Assembly: GCA_965214995.1 (NCBI GenBank)
Contig: CBDCCT010000002.1
Coordinates: 4,092,001-4,156,000, forward strand
Reading direction: 5' to 3'
DNA: 64,000 bases
Origin: CBDCCT01 sp965214995
GTDB lineage: Bacteria > Deinococcota > Deinococci > Deinococcales > Trueperaceae
Below are positions 51,881-59,879 of this stretch, piece by piece. Position 1 is the first letter of the stretch; each line of letters opens with the position of its first letter. A model generated the notes under the pieces. That model saw only the letters and a list, made by a program, of their open reading frames with translations, did not search any database and was not told the DNA's origin. The position numbers and the translations under genes are program-made.

Positions 51881-52455
51881 CGCTCAAATTCCGCTCCCTG
51901 CGCCAGCGCGACGTGGCCCTGCTCGTTCTCGCCGCGACCGTTCTCGGGGCCGCGCTCTGGTACTTCTATCTTTATAAACCCGTGCAAACACGTATCGGCG
52001 CGCTCGAGAGCGAAATCGCCCAGATAGACCTCCAAATCCAGCGCGGCGAGGCCGCGCAGGCCAACCTGCCCATATTGCGAGAGGCCGTGGAAGAACTCAA
52101 GGCGGACGGCCGGGCCTTTTTAGAACAGCTCCCCCGCGAGAACAACATCGCCGCGCTTATCGAAGAACTCAAAGTGGGGGCGGAAAACGCGTCCGTGACG
52201 CTCGACGCCATCAGCCGGGGGAGCGGCGGCGAGGAGGTTCAAGACGTGCGGCCAATTAGTATCAGTATTGCGACCCAAGGCAACTACGCCCAGACTATGA
52301 CGTTTTTGGAAACTCTGGAGACGTTGCGCCGCTTTACCAAAATAGGCCAGGTCGGGCTGTCTTTGCAAGACGAAGGCAGCGACGACCCCGCCCTGAGCGC
52401 CACCTACGCCTTTACGGTCTACGTCTTTACGGGCGAAGACCCGGGAGAACTCTGA
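51877..52455 (+). CDS. pilO: Type IV pilus assembly protein PilO
   Basis: A 192-residue protein with one N-terminal membrane helix (about 12-30), a coiled coil (about 35-85) and a ferredoxin-like periplasmic domain. It is the partner of PilN. It begins at an ATGA overlap with pilN, and its TGA overlaps the next ATG by one base. Confidence 0.92.
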   Translation: MTLKFRSLRQRDVALLVLAATVLGAALWYFYLYKPVQTRIGALESEIAQIDLQIQRGEAAQANLPILREAVEELKADGRAFLEQLPRENNIAALIEELKVGAENASVTLDAISRGSGGEEVQDVRPISISIATQGNYAQTMTFLETLETLRRFTKIGQVGLSLQDEGSDDPALSATYAFTVYVFTGEDPGEL

Positions 52456-53861
52456 TGAGGCTTTCGCGCGAGACGCGCGTGACGATTGGCGTCCTCACCC
52501 TCTGCGCGGCGGGCTTCGTGTGGGTCAATTTTTTTACCGGTTCGGCGGCCGACACGTTGGCGACCACGGTGGCGACGACCGCGCTGGCGCAAGAAGCGCC
52601 CCTGCTGTCGGAAGTCAGGGCCCAAGGCACGGGCGGCGTCACAGGCGGGGGTACGGGCGGCGTCACGGGCGGAACCGTGGCTGAGCCTGTAGACGAGGTG
52701 GCCGTGACGCCCGAAACCGTCGCCCTCTCGCTAAGCTCCACCCCCGAGGGCGCGACCGTGCTGCTCGGCGGCGAACCCCTGGAGGACGTGACGCCCTTTG
52801 TTGAAACGCCCGTGGAGGGCGCGGAAGAGGCGCGCTTGCGCGTGGAGCTTGACGGCTACCTCCCTTACGAGGGACCGCTCAACCTCACCTTTGACCGCAA
52901 CATCAGCGTTTATTTGGAGCCGCTGCCGCTCGAGGCGGCGTCGGGCGGTGCTGGGTCGGGCGGTGCTCCTTTGGAGGACGCCTCTTCGGAGGGCCCGTTC
53001 GTCGACATGGCGGACTCGGAGAGCGTGTCCAGCGGCACGATGGTGGCTCGAGAGGTCATCATCGACGAACTGCCCTTTTTGATCACCGCCCCGCCCCAGA
53101 GGGTCGAGGAAGGGGGCGAAGACGAGGGTGAGGCCTTGGCGCGTCCCCAGGGCGAGCAGCGGGCCTCCGTCAACCCCTTTTCGCCGCTCGTCCTTAGGAT
53201 AGAGACGCCCGCGCAAGACGTTCAGGACATCGTGGTGGTGCCCGTGCCGGACGGACCCGCGCCCGCCGAAGAGGGAATGGTCAGCGCCCCACCCACCCCC
53301 AGAGAGGTGGTGAGAGCGCCCGCGCCGCGGCCGCTGGCCCCCCCGGCCCCGAGAACGACCCGCCTGCCGCGCGCGCTGCCCCAGGGCTCCCTGTCGGTCA
53401 CGCCCCGCATCCTGGAGACGAGGCGTGCAAACGTGCCTCAGCCAGACCTGGCCGCCGTCGCCGCCATCCGCGTGCCGACCGCACCCAGCGCGGGTGCGAA
53501 CGCGCCTGCGCTGGTCGTCACGCCGACCATTTCACCAGTTGCCGTGTCCGCTAATGCGTCGCCGGAGGAGGGGCTCGAGCCTCTCGCGCTTGCCAAGCAG
53601 AACGCCTTGGGGAACGGCGCGCCCCTCTTCGCGGGCACGAACGAGCTCTCCCGCTACCTGCGTGACAACGACGTGACCTTTACGGGCACCGTGCCCGGCC
53701 CCGTCGGCGTGGGCGTGTTCCGCTTTGCGGACCTCCCTGCCCCCGTCGTGGTGGCCCTGGGCGAGACCCTACCCGAGACCGACATCGTGCTGAGCAACTT
53801 GAGCGGCACCCAAGCGGAATTTATCCAAGGCACTCTCTCACAAACCCTCGACAGGCGGTGA
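52455..53861 (+). CDS. PEGA-domain pilus protein in the PilW/PilP position
   Basis: A 468-residue exported or anchored protein. One N-terminal hydrophobic segment precedes a Gly/Thr-rich spacer (TGGVTGGGTGGVTGG near 55-70). A PEGA-like beta domain (about 90-160, ending near SVYLEPL) follows. Then comes a long Pro/Ala-rich disordered stretch (about 170-380), and a C-terminal part (about 385-468) with two matching blocks (RYLRDNDVTFTG, DIVLSNLSG). It lies where Thermus has pilW and proteobacteria have pilP, between pilO and the secretin, and probably links the inner platform to PilQ or the cell wall. Direct similarity to PilW is not evident to me. Confidence 0.7.
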   Translation: MRLSRETRVTIGVLTLCAAGFVWVNFFTGSAADTLATTVATTALAQEAPLLSEVRAQGTGGVTGGGTGGVTGGTVAEPVDEVAVTPETVALSLSSTPEGATVLLGGEPLEDVTPFVETPVEGAEEARLRVELDGYLPYEGPLNLTFDRNISVYLEPLPLEAASGGAGSGGAPLEDASSEGPFVDMADSESVSSGTMVAREVIIDELPFLITAPPQRVEEGGEDEGEALARPQGEQRASVNPFSPLVLRIETPAQDVQDIVVVPVPDGPAPAEEGMVSAPPTPREVVRAPAPRPLAPPAPRTTRLPRALPQGSLSVTPRILETRRANVPQPDLAAVAAIRVPTAPSAGANAPALVVTPTISPVAVSANASPEEGLEPLALAKQNALGNGAPLFAGTNELSRYLRDNDVTFTGTVPGPVGVGVFRFADLPAPVVVALGETLPETDIVLSNLSGTQAEFIQGTLSQTLDRR

Positions 53862-53863
53862 CC

Positions 53864-55453
53864 ATGAAGTCAATCTCAGCGAGACTCCTCATAAAAAAGG
53901 CCAAAAGGCGATGCTCCGTTCGTTTCGTCCTCTTCTCTCCCGTTGTCTCTTTTGTTGTCTCTCTTATTGTCCTCCTCTCCTTTACGGCGAGCGCGCAGCA
54001 GGCGTCTCTGCCCGAAGACCCGCGTTTCGACCAGCCCGTGGGCTTCTCCACCTCGACCGGAGGCGAGTCGCTCCGCGCGATGGTCATGGCGCTCGCCAAG
54101 TCGGTCGGCCTCACCGCGGTGGCCGACAGCGTACCCGACACCCTCATCATGTACGACATCGGCGAGCCCAAGCCCTTTAGACAGGTTTGGGAGCTTGTGA
54201 CCGCCTTGAACGACCTCGACTACCTCCTGCTCGACAACGACGTGGTGGTGGTCGGCACGCCCGCGTCGGTGGCGAAGCTCGAGCGGCAAAACGCCATGAC
54301 CAGCATGACCGACGAGGGAGGCGAGCGGGTTCAGCGCTTCTACCGCGTGGTCGAAAACCCTGAAGATCTGGCGGAGGTCGTGCGCCAGGCCGTCCCCGGC
54401 GCGAGCGTGGACGTGCTCGCCAACCTCAACACGCTGTCGGTGCGCGCGCTTGAAGCGGAGCAGAGCGAGATAGCGCGCGTGCTGAGCCGCTTCAACCCCG
54501 ACATCGCCCAGCCGGTGCGGCGCGTGTACTCTTTGTCGAACGCCGACGCCGCGGTGCTCGCCGAGACGTTGACCGAGACGGTCGTAGGCAGCGAGCAGGA
54601 GACCACCAGTCTGATTGACGACGACAACGATCTGGCGGCCGACGAGCAGACGACGACCAGCACCGTGGTCCGGACCGAAGACATCACCATCGCCGCCGAC
54701 GAGCGCACGAACAGCGTCATCGTCACCGCGCCCGAGACCGTCCAGGCGGAAATCGCGGCGCTCATTGAAGCGCTCGACATCCCCCAGCCCCAGGTGAACG
54801 TCCAGGTGAGAATCCAGGAAATCCAGACGCGCTCCGCCGCCAACTTAGGGATAAACTTGAGCGCGGGCGTCGGCAACTTCGCCACCACCCTGCTGGACAG
54901 CGGTCTCCAGTTCGTGTTCAACGCGCAGAAGGCGGTGTCGGGGCTTAACATCGGCGCGGTCCTGGACACGCTGGAAACGCAAGGGTTGTCGCGCCGCGTG
55001 GACGACTCCAACCTGACGATGCTCAACAACTCCCCCGGTAAGATAAATGTGGGCGGCCGCATCGAACTCACCTTTGCGAGTCTCGACGGCGACATCCAGA
55101 CCCGCACCCTGGAATATGGCGTCATCATCGAGGTCACGCCGCGCATCTCGAGCGACGGCCGGGTCATTTTAGAAATCAGCGCCGAGGTGTCCGACTTGGC
55201 CGTCCCGCTCGCCGACGGGGGCATCCCGCAGCGCATCGACTTCACCACCCGCGAGGTCACCTCGACGGTCACGCTCGAGCCCGGCCAGACGGTGCTCTTA
55301 GGCGGGCTCCTGCAGAACGCGCTCTCCACCACCCGCTCCAAAACGCCCATCTTGGGCTCCATCCCCATCATCGGCTCCCTCTTTAGCACCACCAACACCG
55401 AAGAGGAGGACACCGAGCTGCTGTTGATTGTTAGCGCGATGGTCATCGAGTAG
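53864..55453 (+). CDS. pilQ: Type IV pilus/competence secretin PilQ
   Basis: Outer-membrane secretin through which the pilus and transforming DNA pass. It has 529 residues, shorter than Thermus PilQ (about 750). The leader has a hydrophobic core ending LSFTASAQ. N-domain repeats (about 45-300) precede the secretin domain, which ends with the typical TPILGSIPIIGSLF and ELLLIVSAMVIE. The ATG at 53864 is preferred (AGGCGG 5 bases before); a GTG at 53858 overlaps the upstream stop. A terminator follows. Confidence 0.94.
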   Translation: MKSISARLLIKKAKRRCSVRFVLFSPVVSFVVSLIVLLSFTASAQQASLPEDPRFDQPVGFSTSTGGESLRAMVMALAKSVGLTAVADSVPDTLIMYDIGEPKPFRQVWELVTALNDLDYLLLDNDVVVVGTPASVAKLERQNAMTSMTDEGGERVQRFYRVVENPEDLAEVVRQAVPGASVDVLANLNTLSVRALEAEQSEIARVLSRFNPDIAQPVRRVYSLSNADAAVLAETLTETVVGSEQETTSLIDDDNDLAADEQTTTSTVVRTEDITIAADERTNSVIVTAPETVQAEIAALIEALDIPQPQVNVQVRIQEIQTRSAANLGINLSAGVGNFATTLLDSGLQFVFNAQKAVSGLNIGAVLDTLETQGLSRRVDDSNLTMLNNSPGKINVGGRIELTFASLDGDIQTRTLEYGVIIEVTPRISSDGRVILEISAEVSDLAVPLADGGIPQRIDFTTREVTSTVTLEPGQTVLLGGLLQNALSTTRSKTPILGSIPIIGSLFSTTNTEEEDTELLLIVSAMVIE

Positions 55454-55504
55454 GCTTGATAAAATCCGGCTTTGTTTGCTCGAGCCCGTCACTTCTCCTA
55501 AACA

Positions 55505-55537
55505 AGAACCCCGCCGCGCGCGGGGTTTCTCGTTTTC
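55505..55537 (+). terminator. Rho-independent terminator after pilQ
   Basis: AACCCCGC (55507-55514) pairs with GCGGGGTT (55520-55527), followed by TTCTCGTTTT. It separates the pil operon from aroC, which has its own promoter. Confidence 0.85.
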
Positions 55538-55613
55538 GTTCCCTTGCGCCTCGTCCAAGTCGCCTACATCTGAAGCGCGATCACCCGCTTCTTTCCCCTC
55601 GAGACGCGCGTGC

Positions 55614-55619
55614 TAATCT
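55614..55619 (+). promoter_or_regulatory. Leaderless -10 element of aroC
   Basis: TAATCT is followed by exactly 6 bases (GTTCCT) and the ATG at 55626. Confidence 0.7.
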
Positions 55620-55625
55620 GTTCCT

Positions 55626-56780
55626 ATGTTGAGATTCTTTTCGGCGGGCGAGTCGCACGGCCCCGCGCTCACGGTCCTTTTAGACGGCGTGCCCGCGGGT
55701 TTGGGGCTCGTGGCGAGCGAGCACATCGACCCCTGGCTTAGGCGGCGACAGGGGGGCTACGGCCGGGGCCGCCGCATGGTGATAGAAAGCGACTGCGCGA
55801 GCATTCTCGCGGGCGTGCGCGCGGGCTTTACTACGGGCGCGCCCCTGTCTTTACAGATAGAAAACCGCGACTGGCGCAACTGGTCTGAGATCATGTCGCC
55901 TGAGCCCGGCAACGAACCGCGCAAAAAGGCGCTGACGGAAGCGCGGCCCGGTCACGTGGATTTAGCGGGCGGCGTTAAATACGGGCATAAAGACCTGCGG
56001 GACGTGCTCGAGCGCGCCTCGGCGCGCGAGACCGCCTCGCGCGTGGCGGCGGGGGCGGTGGCGCTGAGGCTCCTGCAAACGGCGGGCGTCGAAGGCTGCG
56101 CCCGCGTCGTCAGCATGGCCGGGATTCCCTGCGACGGCGGGATGGACTGGGACGCGTTAGACAAGCTTGACGAGAGCCCCTTACGCACCTTTGACGGCGA
56201 GGCCGAGGGAAGCATCATCGAGCGCATCGACCAGGCCAAGGCCGCGGGCGATACCTTAGGCGGCGTCATCGAGGCGCGCTTTCGCGGCGTGCCCGTGGGG
56301 CTCGGCAGCCACACGCAGTGGGACCGCAAGCTGGACGGACGTTTGGCGGGGGCCGCCATGAGCATCCAGGCCATCAAGGGCGTCGAAATCGGCGACGGCT
56401 GGCGCAACGCGGTGGTAGCAGGCAGCGAGGTCCATGACGCCATCTACCGGAACGACGCGGGCTACTACCGCGAGACGAACCGCTCGGGCGGGCTCGAGGC
56501 GGGCATCACCAACGGTTCTGAGCTCGTGGTGCGCGCCGCGATGAAGCCCATCGCCACGCTCATGAAGCCCCTGCCGACGGTGGACGTCGTGACGCACGAG
56601 CCCGCCGACGCCGCCCGCGAGCGCTCCGACACGACCGCCGTCCCCGCCGCGTCCGTGGTGCTCCTGGCAATGTGTGCGCTCGTGCTGGGGGACGCGCTTT
56701 TGGAGAAGTTCGGCGGGGACACTGTACGCGAAATCACGGAGCGTGTGGAGACGCACCGACATTATGTGGCGAGCTTCTAA
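55626..56780 (+). CDS. aroC: Chorismate synthase
   Basis: Last enzyme of the shikimate pathway (EPSP to chorismate, reduced FMN-dependent), 384 residues. Signatures: FSAGESHGPAL at the N-terminus, RRQGGYGRGRRM, YGHKDLRDVLERASARET and GSHTQWDRKLDG. First of four shikimate genes placed after pilQ, an order also known in Deinococcus. Confidence 0.97.
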   Translation: MLRFFSAGESHGPALTVLLDGVPAGLGLVASEHIDPWLRRRQGGYGRGRRMVIESDCASILAGVRAGFTTGAPLSLQIENRDWRNWSEIMSPEPGNEPRKKALTEARPGHVDLAGGVKYGHKDLRDVLERASARETASRVAAGAVALRLLQTAGVEGCARVVSMAGIPCDGGMDWDALDKLDESPLRTFDGEAEGSIIERIDQAKAAGDTLGGVIEARFRGVPVGLGSHTQWDRKLDGRLAGAAMSIQAIKGVEIGDGWRNAVVAGSEVHDAIYRNDAGYYRETNRSGGLEAGITNGSELVVRAAMKPIATLMKPLPTVDVVTHEPADAARERSDTTAVPAASVVLLAMCALVLGDALLEKFGGDTVREITERVETHRHYVASF

Positions 56781-56828
56781 ATTCACCGGGCCGGAACCGT
56801 TCGCCCTCTTGCACCGCACCCCGTCCTG

Positions 56829-57398
56829 ATGGAGGTCTTGGAGGTGACGCGCGCGTACTTAGTCGAGGAGAAGCCCGTGTCCTGGGTGGCCTTGGTCGGC
56901 TTTATGGGCGCGGGCAAGAGCCGCATCGGCTGGGAGCTCTCGAGGCGCCTGAGCCTCACCTTTATCGACACGGACAAGGTCATCGAGCGCGTGAGCTGTA
57001 TGCGCATCCCCGACCTCTTCGACCTCTACGGCGAGAGCGTGTTCCGCGACTACGAGAGCGAGGTGGTGAGGCGTTGCCTGCGCCTAGACGGGGTCGTCGT
57101 CTCGACGGGCGGCGGCACCGTGATGCGTTCTGAGAACCGCGCGCTCCTCAAGAGCCGCGGCCCGGTGGTGCTCCTCACCGCGAGCCCGGAGACGATTTAC
57201 AAGAGGACGCGCCGCCACAAGCGCCCGCTGCTGGAAGTCGGCGACCCGGTGGAGCGCATCCGCACGCTCATGAAGGCGCGCGGCGAGGCCTATCAAGACG
57301 CCGCCTCCTTTAGCGTCTCGACCGACGGGCGTCACTCGTCGGACGTGGTCGAGGACATCGTCGAGGGCCTGTGGGCCTGGGCGGAGGCGCGGGCGTGA
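56829..57398 (+). CDS. aroK: Shikimate kinase
   Basis: Phosphorylates shikimate at O3. It has 189 residues with P-loop GFMGAGKS (near 29), the DTDKVIE shikimate site, the FRDYESEVVRR region and STGGGTV. The N-terminus is extended by about 18 residues before the first strand. It ends in a GTGA overlap with aroB. Confidence 0.94.
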   Translation: MEVLEVTRAYLVEEKPVSWVALVGFMGAGKSRIGWELSRRLSLTFIDTDKVIERVSCMRIPDLFDLYGESVFRDYESEVVRRCLRLDGVVVSTGGGTVMRSENRALLKSRGPVVLLTASPETIYKRTRRHKRPLLEVGDPVERIRTLMKARGEAYQDAASFSVSTDGRHSSDVVEDIVEGLWAWAEARA

Positions 57399-58453
57399 GG
57401 CTCACCGTCGCGCTCTCTCCCCCCTATCCCGTTATCGTCGAAGCGGGCTTGCTTGCTAAGCTGAGTACATATATTGCGGAAGACACCGTTGTGCTCGTGA
57501 GCGACACCAACGTCGCGGCGCACCACGCGGACGCGGTGCGGGAGGGGCTTAATGCCAAGACCGTCGCCTGTTTAACCGTCGCCCCTGGCGAGGGGAGCAA
57601 AACGCTTACAACTTACGGAGCACTCCTCCAAGAGCTAGCGCAAAGAGGGATTGACCGTAGCGCGGCGGTGCTCGCGCTAGGCGGCGGGGTGGTGGGCGAC
57701 CTCGCCGGATTCATCGCGGCGAGTTATCTGCGCGGCGTGGCCTTCTATCAAGTTCCCACCTCCCTGTTGGCGATGGTCGACGCCAGCGTGGGCGGCAAAA
57801 CGGGGCTCAACCTGCCCGAGGGAAAAAATTTGGTTGGCGCGTTTTGGCAACCCAACGCGGTACTCGCAGACGTGAACACGCTCCAGACCCTGCCCGAGCC
57901 CGAGTTTCGAGGGGGCGCGGTGGAACTGTTCAAACACGGGCTTCTGGCCGACCCGGGTTTGCTCGAGCACCTCCCCAGCCCGGCCTTTCGACCCGACGGC
58001 GACCCGGACTTCCTGAGCGAACTCGTCGGGCGTTCGGTCGCGGTCAAGGCGCGTATCGTCGCCGCCGACGAGCGCGAGGGGGGCGAGCGCGCCTTTCTTA
58101 ACTTAGGGCACACGCTGGCGCACGCGCTCGAGGCCCTCACTCACCACCGCATCCCCCACGGCGACGCGGTCGCTTACGGCCTTCTTTTCATCGCCATACT
58201 GTCCGCGGGGCGCGGCTACGCGGACGAGACGGCGCGGGTCCATGAGTTCTTGCGTTGGGTGAGCCCGGTTCCGCTTGGCGTGACGAACTTTGACGACCTT
58301 CTCCCCTACCTCTACCGCGATAAAAAGGTACGCGGGGGGCGGCTGCGCTGGGTGCTGCTCGAGCGCGTCGGCAAACCTCTCTTGGTAGACGATGTTCAGG
58401 AAAGCGAACTCTACAAAGCCTGGGGCGCGTTTGTTAGTACGCTCGAGGCCTGA
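57395..58453 (+). CDS. aroB: 3-dehydroquinate synthase
   Basis: Converts DAHP to 3-dehydroquinate with NAD and a divalent metal. From GTG 57395 it has 352 residues. Signatures: GEGSKTL, LALGGGVVGDLAGFIAASY, PTSLLAMVDASVGGKTGLN, GHTLAHALE and the metal-ligand HGDAVAYG. It overlaps the aroK stop. Confidence 0.96.
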   Translation: MRLTVALSPPYPVIVEAGLLAKLSTYIAEDTVVLVSDTNVAAHHADAVREGLNAKTVACLTVAPGEGSKTLTTYGALLQELAQRGIDRSAAVLALGGGVVGDLAGFIAASYLRGVAFYQVPTSLLAMVDASVGGKTGLNLPEGKNLVGAFWQPNAVLADVNTLQTLPEPEFRGGAVELFKHGLLADPGLLEHLPSPAFRPDGDPDFLSELVGRSVAVKARIVAADEREGGERAFLNLGHTLAHALEALTHHRIPHGDAVAYGLLFIAILSAGRGYADETARVHEFLRWVSPVPLGVTNFDDLLPYLYRDKKVRGGRLRWVLLERVGKPLLVDDVQESELYKAWGAFVSTLEA

Positions 58454-58463
58454 CGGAGACCCC

Positions 58464-58916
58464 ATGATTCTCGTTCTGAACGGCCCCAACCTCAACCTGC
58501 TGGGAAAGCGCGAGCCCGACATTTACGGGCGTGAAACCCTGGAGGATTTAGAGACCCGCTGCGAGGCCTGGGGCGCGGAGGTGGGCACCCCCGTCGTGTG
58601 CCGCCAGAGCAACTACGAGGGCCAACTGCTCGACTGGCTCCACCGCGCCGAGGACGAGGGCGTAAAGGGCGTGGTGCTTAACCCCGGCGGCCTCACCCAC
58701 ACCTCGGTGGCGCTCCGCGACGCGATTTCAGGCATTACCCCGCCTGTGGTGGAGGTGCATCTGTCGAACGTTCACGCCCGCGAGAGCTTCCGGCATCACT
58801 CGTTCGTGGCGGCGGTCTGCATGGGCAGCATTACCGGATTGGGGCTCGAGGGGTACGGGGCCGCGATCCGCTTTCTCGCGGGCAGGCGGGCACCCACCCG
58901 TCCCGACTACACCTAA
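58464..58916 (+). CDS. aroQ: Type II 3-dehydroquinate dehydratase
   Basis: Dehydrates 3-dehydroquinate to 3-dehydroshikimate. It has 150 residues from the ATG at 58464. Signatures: LNGPNLNLLGKREPDIYG with the catalytic Tyr, RQSNYEGQLLDWLH, LNPGGLTHTSVALRDA and EVHLSNVHARESFRHHS. The start lies 10 bases after aroB. Confidence 0.96.
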   Translation: MILVLNGPNLNLLGKREPDIYGRETLEDLETRCEAWGAEVGTPVVCRQSNYEGQLLDWLHRAEDEGVKGVVLNPGGLTHTSVALRDAISGITPPVVEVHLSNVHARESFRHHSFVAAVCMGSITGLGLEGYGAAIRFLAGRRAPTRPDYT

Positions 58917-59011
58917 ACTTTAGTTAAAGCCGTACCTAAATAATTATCCACCCGTCACCAAGCAGCTTTTCGAAACGTGCCGAGAAACGCAGGAGTATAG
59001 CGTCGGGTCCT

Positions 59012-59230
59012 CTACGCCACAACGGCGCCGGACCGCTTCGGCTCCCGCGCGCTTTGGTAGTGACGCGTTGCGGTGATGCTCAAGGCGCAGGAAACCGCGG
59101 CGAGCAGCGCCAACCCGGCGAGCGCCCAAAAGAGAAAGAGCGTGGTCATGAGGGCCAGCGCCAGCGAGAGAAAGTGGGTAACACCGAGAACGGCGAAAAC
59201 GGTAAGTTCTTTTTGGGTCAAGGTGAACAT
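59012..59230 (-). CDS. Small two-helix membrane protein
   Basis: A 72-residue protein with two hydrophobic segments (about 9-28 and 30-52) and a basic C-terminus (HYQSAREPKRSG). No family is recognised. Support for it being real comes from a TAAGAT box exactly 6 bases before the ATG, the same leaderless arrangement as at aroC, dnaB and ftsH. It lies convergent to aroQ. Confidence 0.6.
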   Translation of the reverse strand: MFTLTQKELTVFAVLGVTHFLSLALALMTTLFLFWALAGLALLAAVSCALSITATRHYQSAREPKRSGAVVA

Positions 59231-59236
59231 GAGAAT

Positions 59237-59242
59237 ATCTTA
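59237..59242 (-). promoter_or_regulatory. Leaderless -10 element of the small membrane protein
   Basis: On the minus strand TAAGAT is followed by 6 bases (ATTCTC) and ATG at 59230. Confidence 0.6.
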
Positions 59243-59295
59243 AGGGGTAACCCCTTACAAGACTCTTACAAGTATGAGTCTTTCGCCACGCGCCC

Positions 59296-59820
59296 CTACC
59301 CCCGCAAAAATTCTCCCGGGCCTTCACCCAAAGGCGGTAGGTCCTGCAACGACTTGAGGCCGAACTCGAGCAAAAACCGCGTCGTGGTCGCGTAGAGCAG
59401 CGGCTTGCCCACCACGTCCTTGCGGCCCACCACCTTGACGAGCTCGCGCTCTTGCAGCGTGTCCAATGTCGAAGCGCACGACGCGCCGCGCGCCGCCTCC
59501 AACTCGCCCCGCGTCACGGGCTGCTGATAAGCCACGAGCGCGAGGGTTTCTAGGGCGGCGCTCGAGAGCTGCGGCAGAGGCGGCGGTGAGAGCAGCGGGG
59601 TGAGGTCGGGATTGAGCGCCGGGTCGACCACCAGCCGGTAGCCCCCCGCGACCTCCTCGACCACCAACCCTAAACTCTGCGCCCCCAGCGTGTCGCGCAG
59701 GTCGCGCACCGCCGCCGCCGTCGCCTCGGCGTCTACGTCCAAAAGACGAGCGAGTTCTTTGTCGCTCAGGGGCCGACCCGCCGCGAGAAGCGCCGCGCAG
59801 AGAACCGCCCTACGCCGCAT
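59296..59820 (-). CDS. scpB: Segregation and condensation protein B
   Basis: Kleisin-associated winged-helix subunit of the SMC-ScpAB condensin complex. It has 174 residues from the ATG at 59820, which has GGAG 8 bases upstream; a GTG at 59829 overlaps that site. Signatures: AALLAAGRPLSDKELARLL, YRLVVDP and LETLALVAYQQPVTRGELE, then TRFLLEFGLKSLQDLPPL. A TAGAAT box about 35 bases upstream is a likely -10. scpA is not adjacent. Confidence 0.95.
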   Translation of the reverse strand: MRRRAVLCAALLAAGRPLSDKELARLLDVDAEATAAAVRDLRDTLGAQSLGLVVEEVAGGYRLVVDPALNPDLTPLLSPPPLPQLSSAALETLALVAYQQPVTRGELEAARGASCASTLDTLQERELVKVVGRKDVVGKPLLYATTTRFLLEFGLKSLQDLPPLGEGPGEFLRG

Positions 59821-59879
59821 GAGCGTCACTCCAAAAGAAAAGCACGCCGCATTCTAACGCGGCGCGCGAGAAGAAGTTC

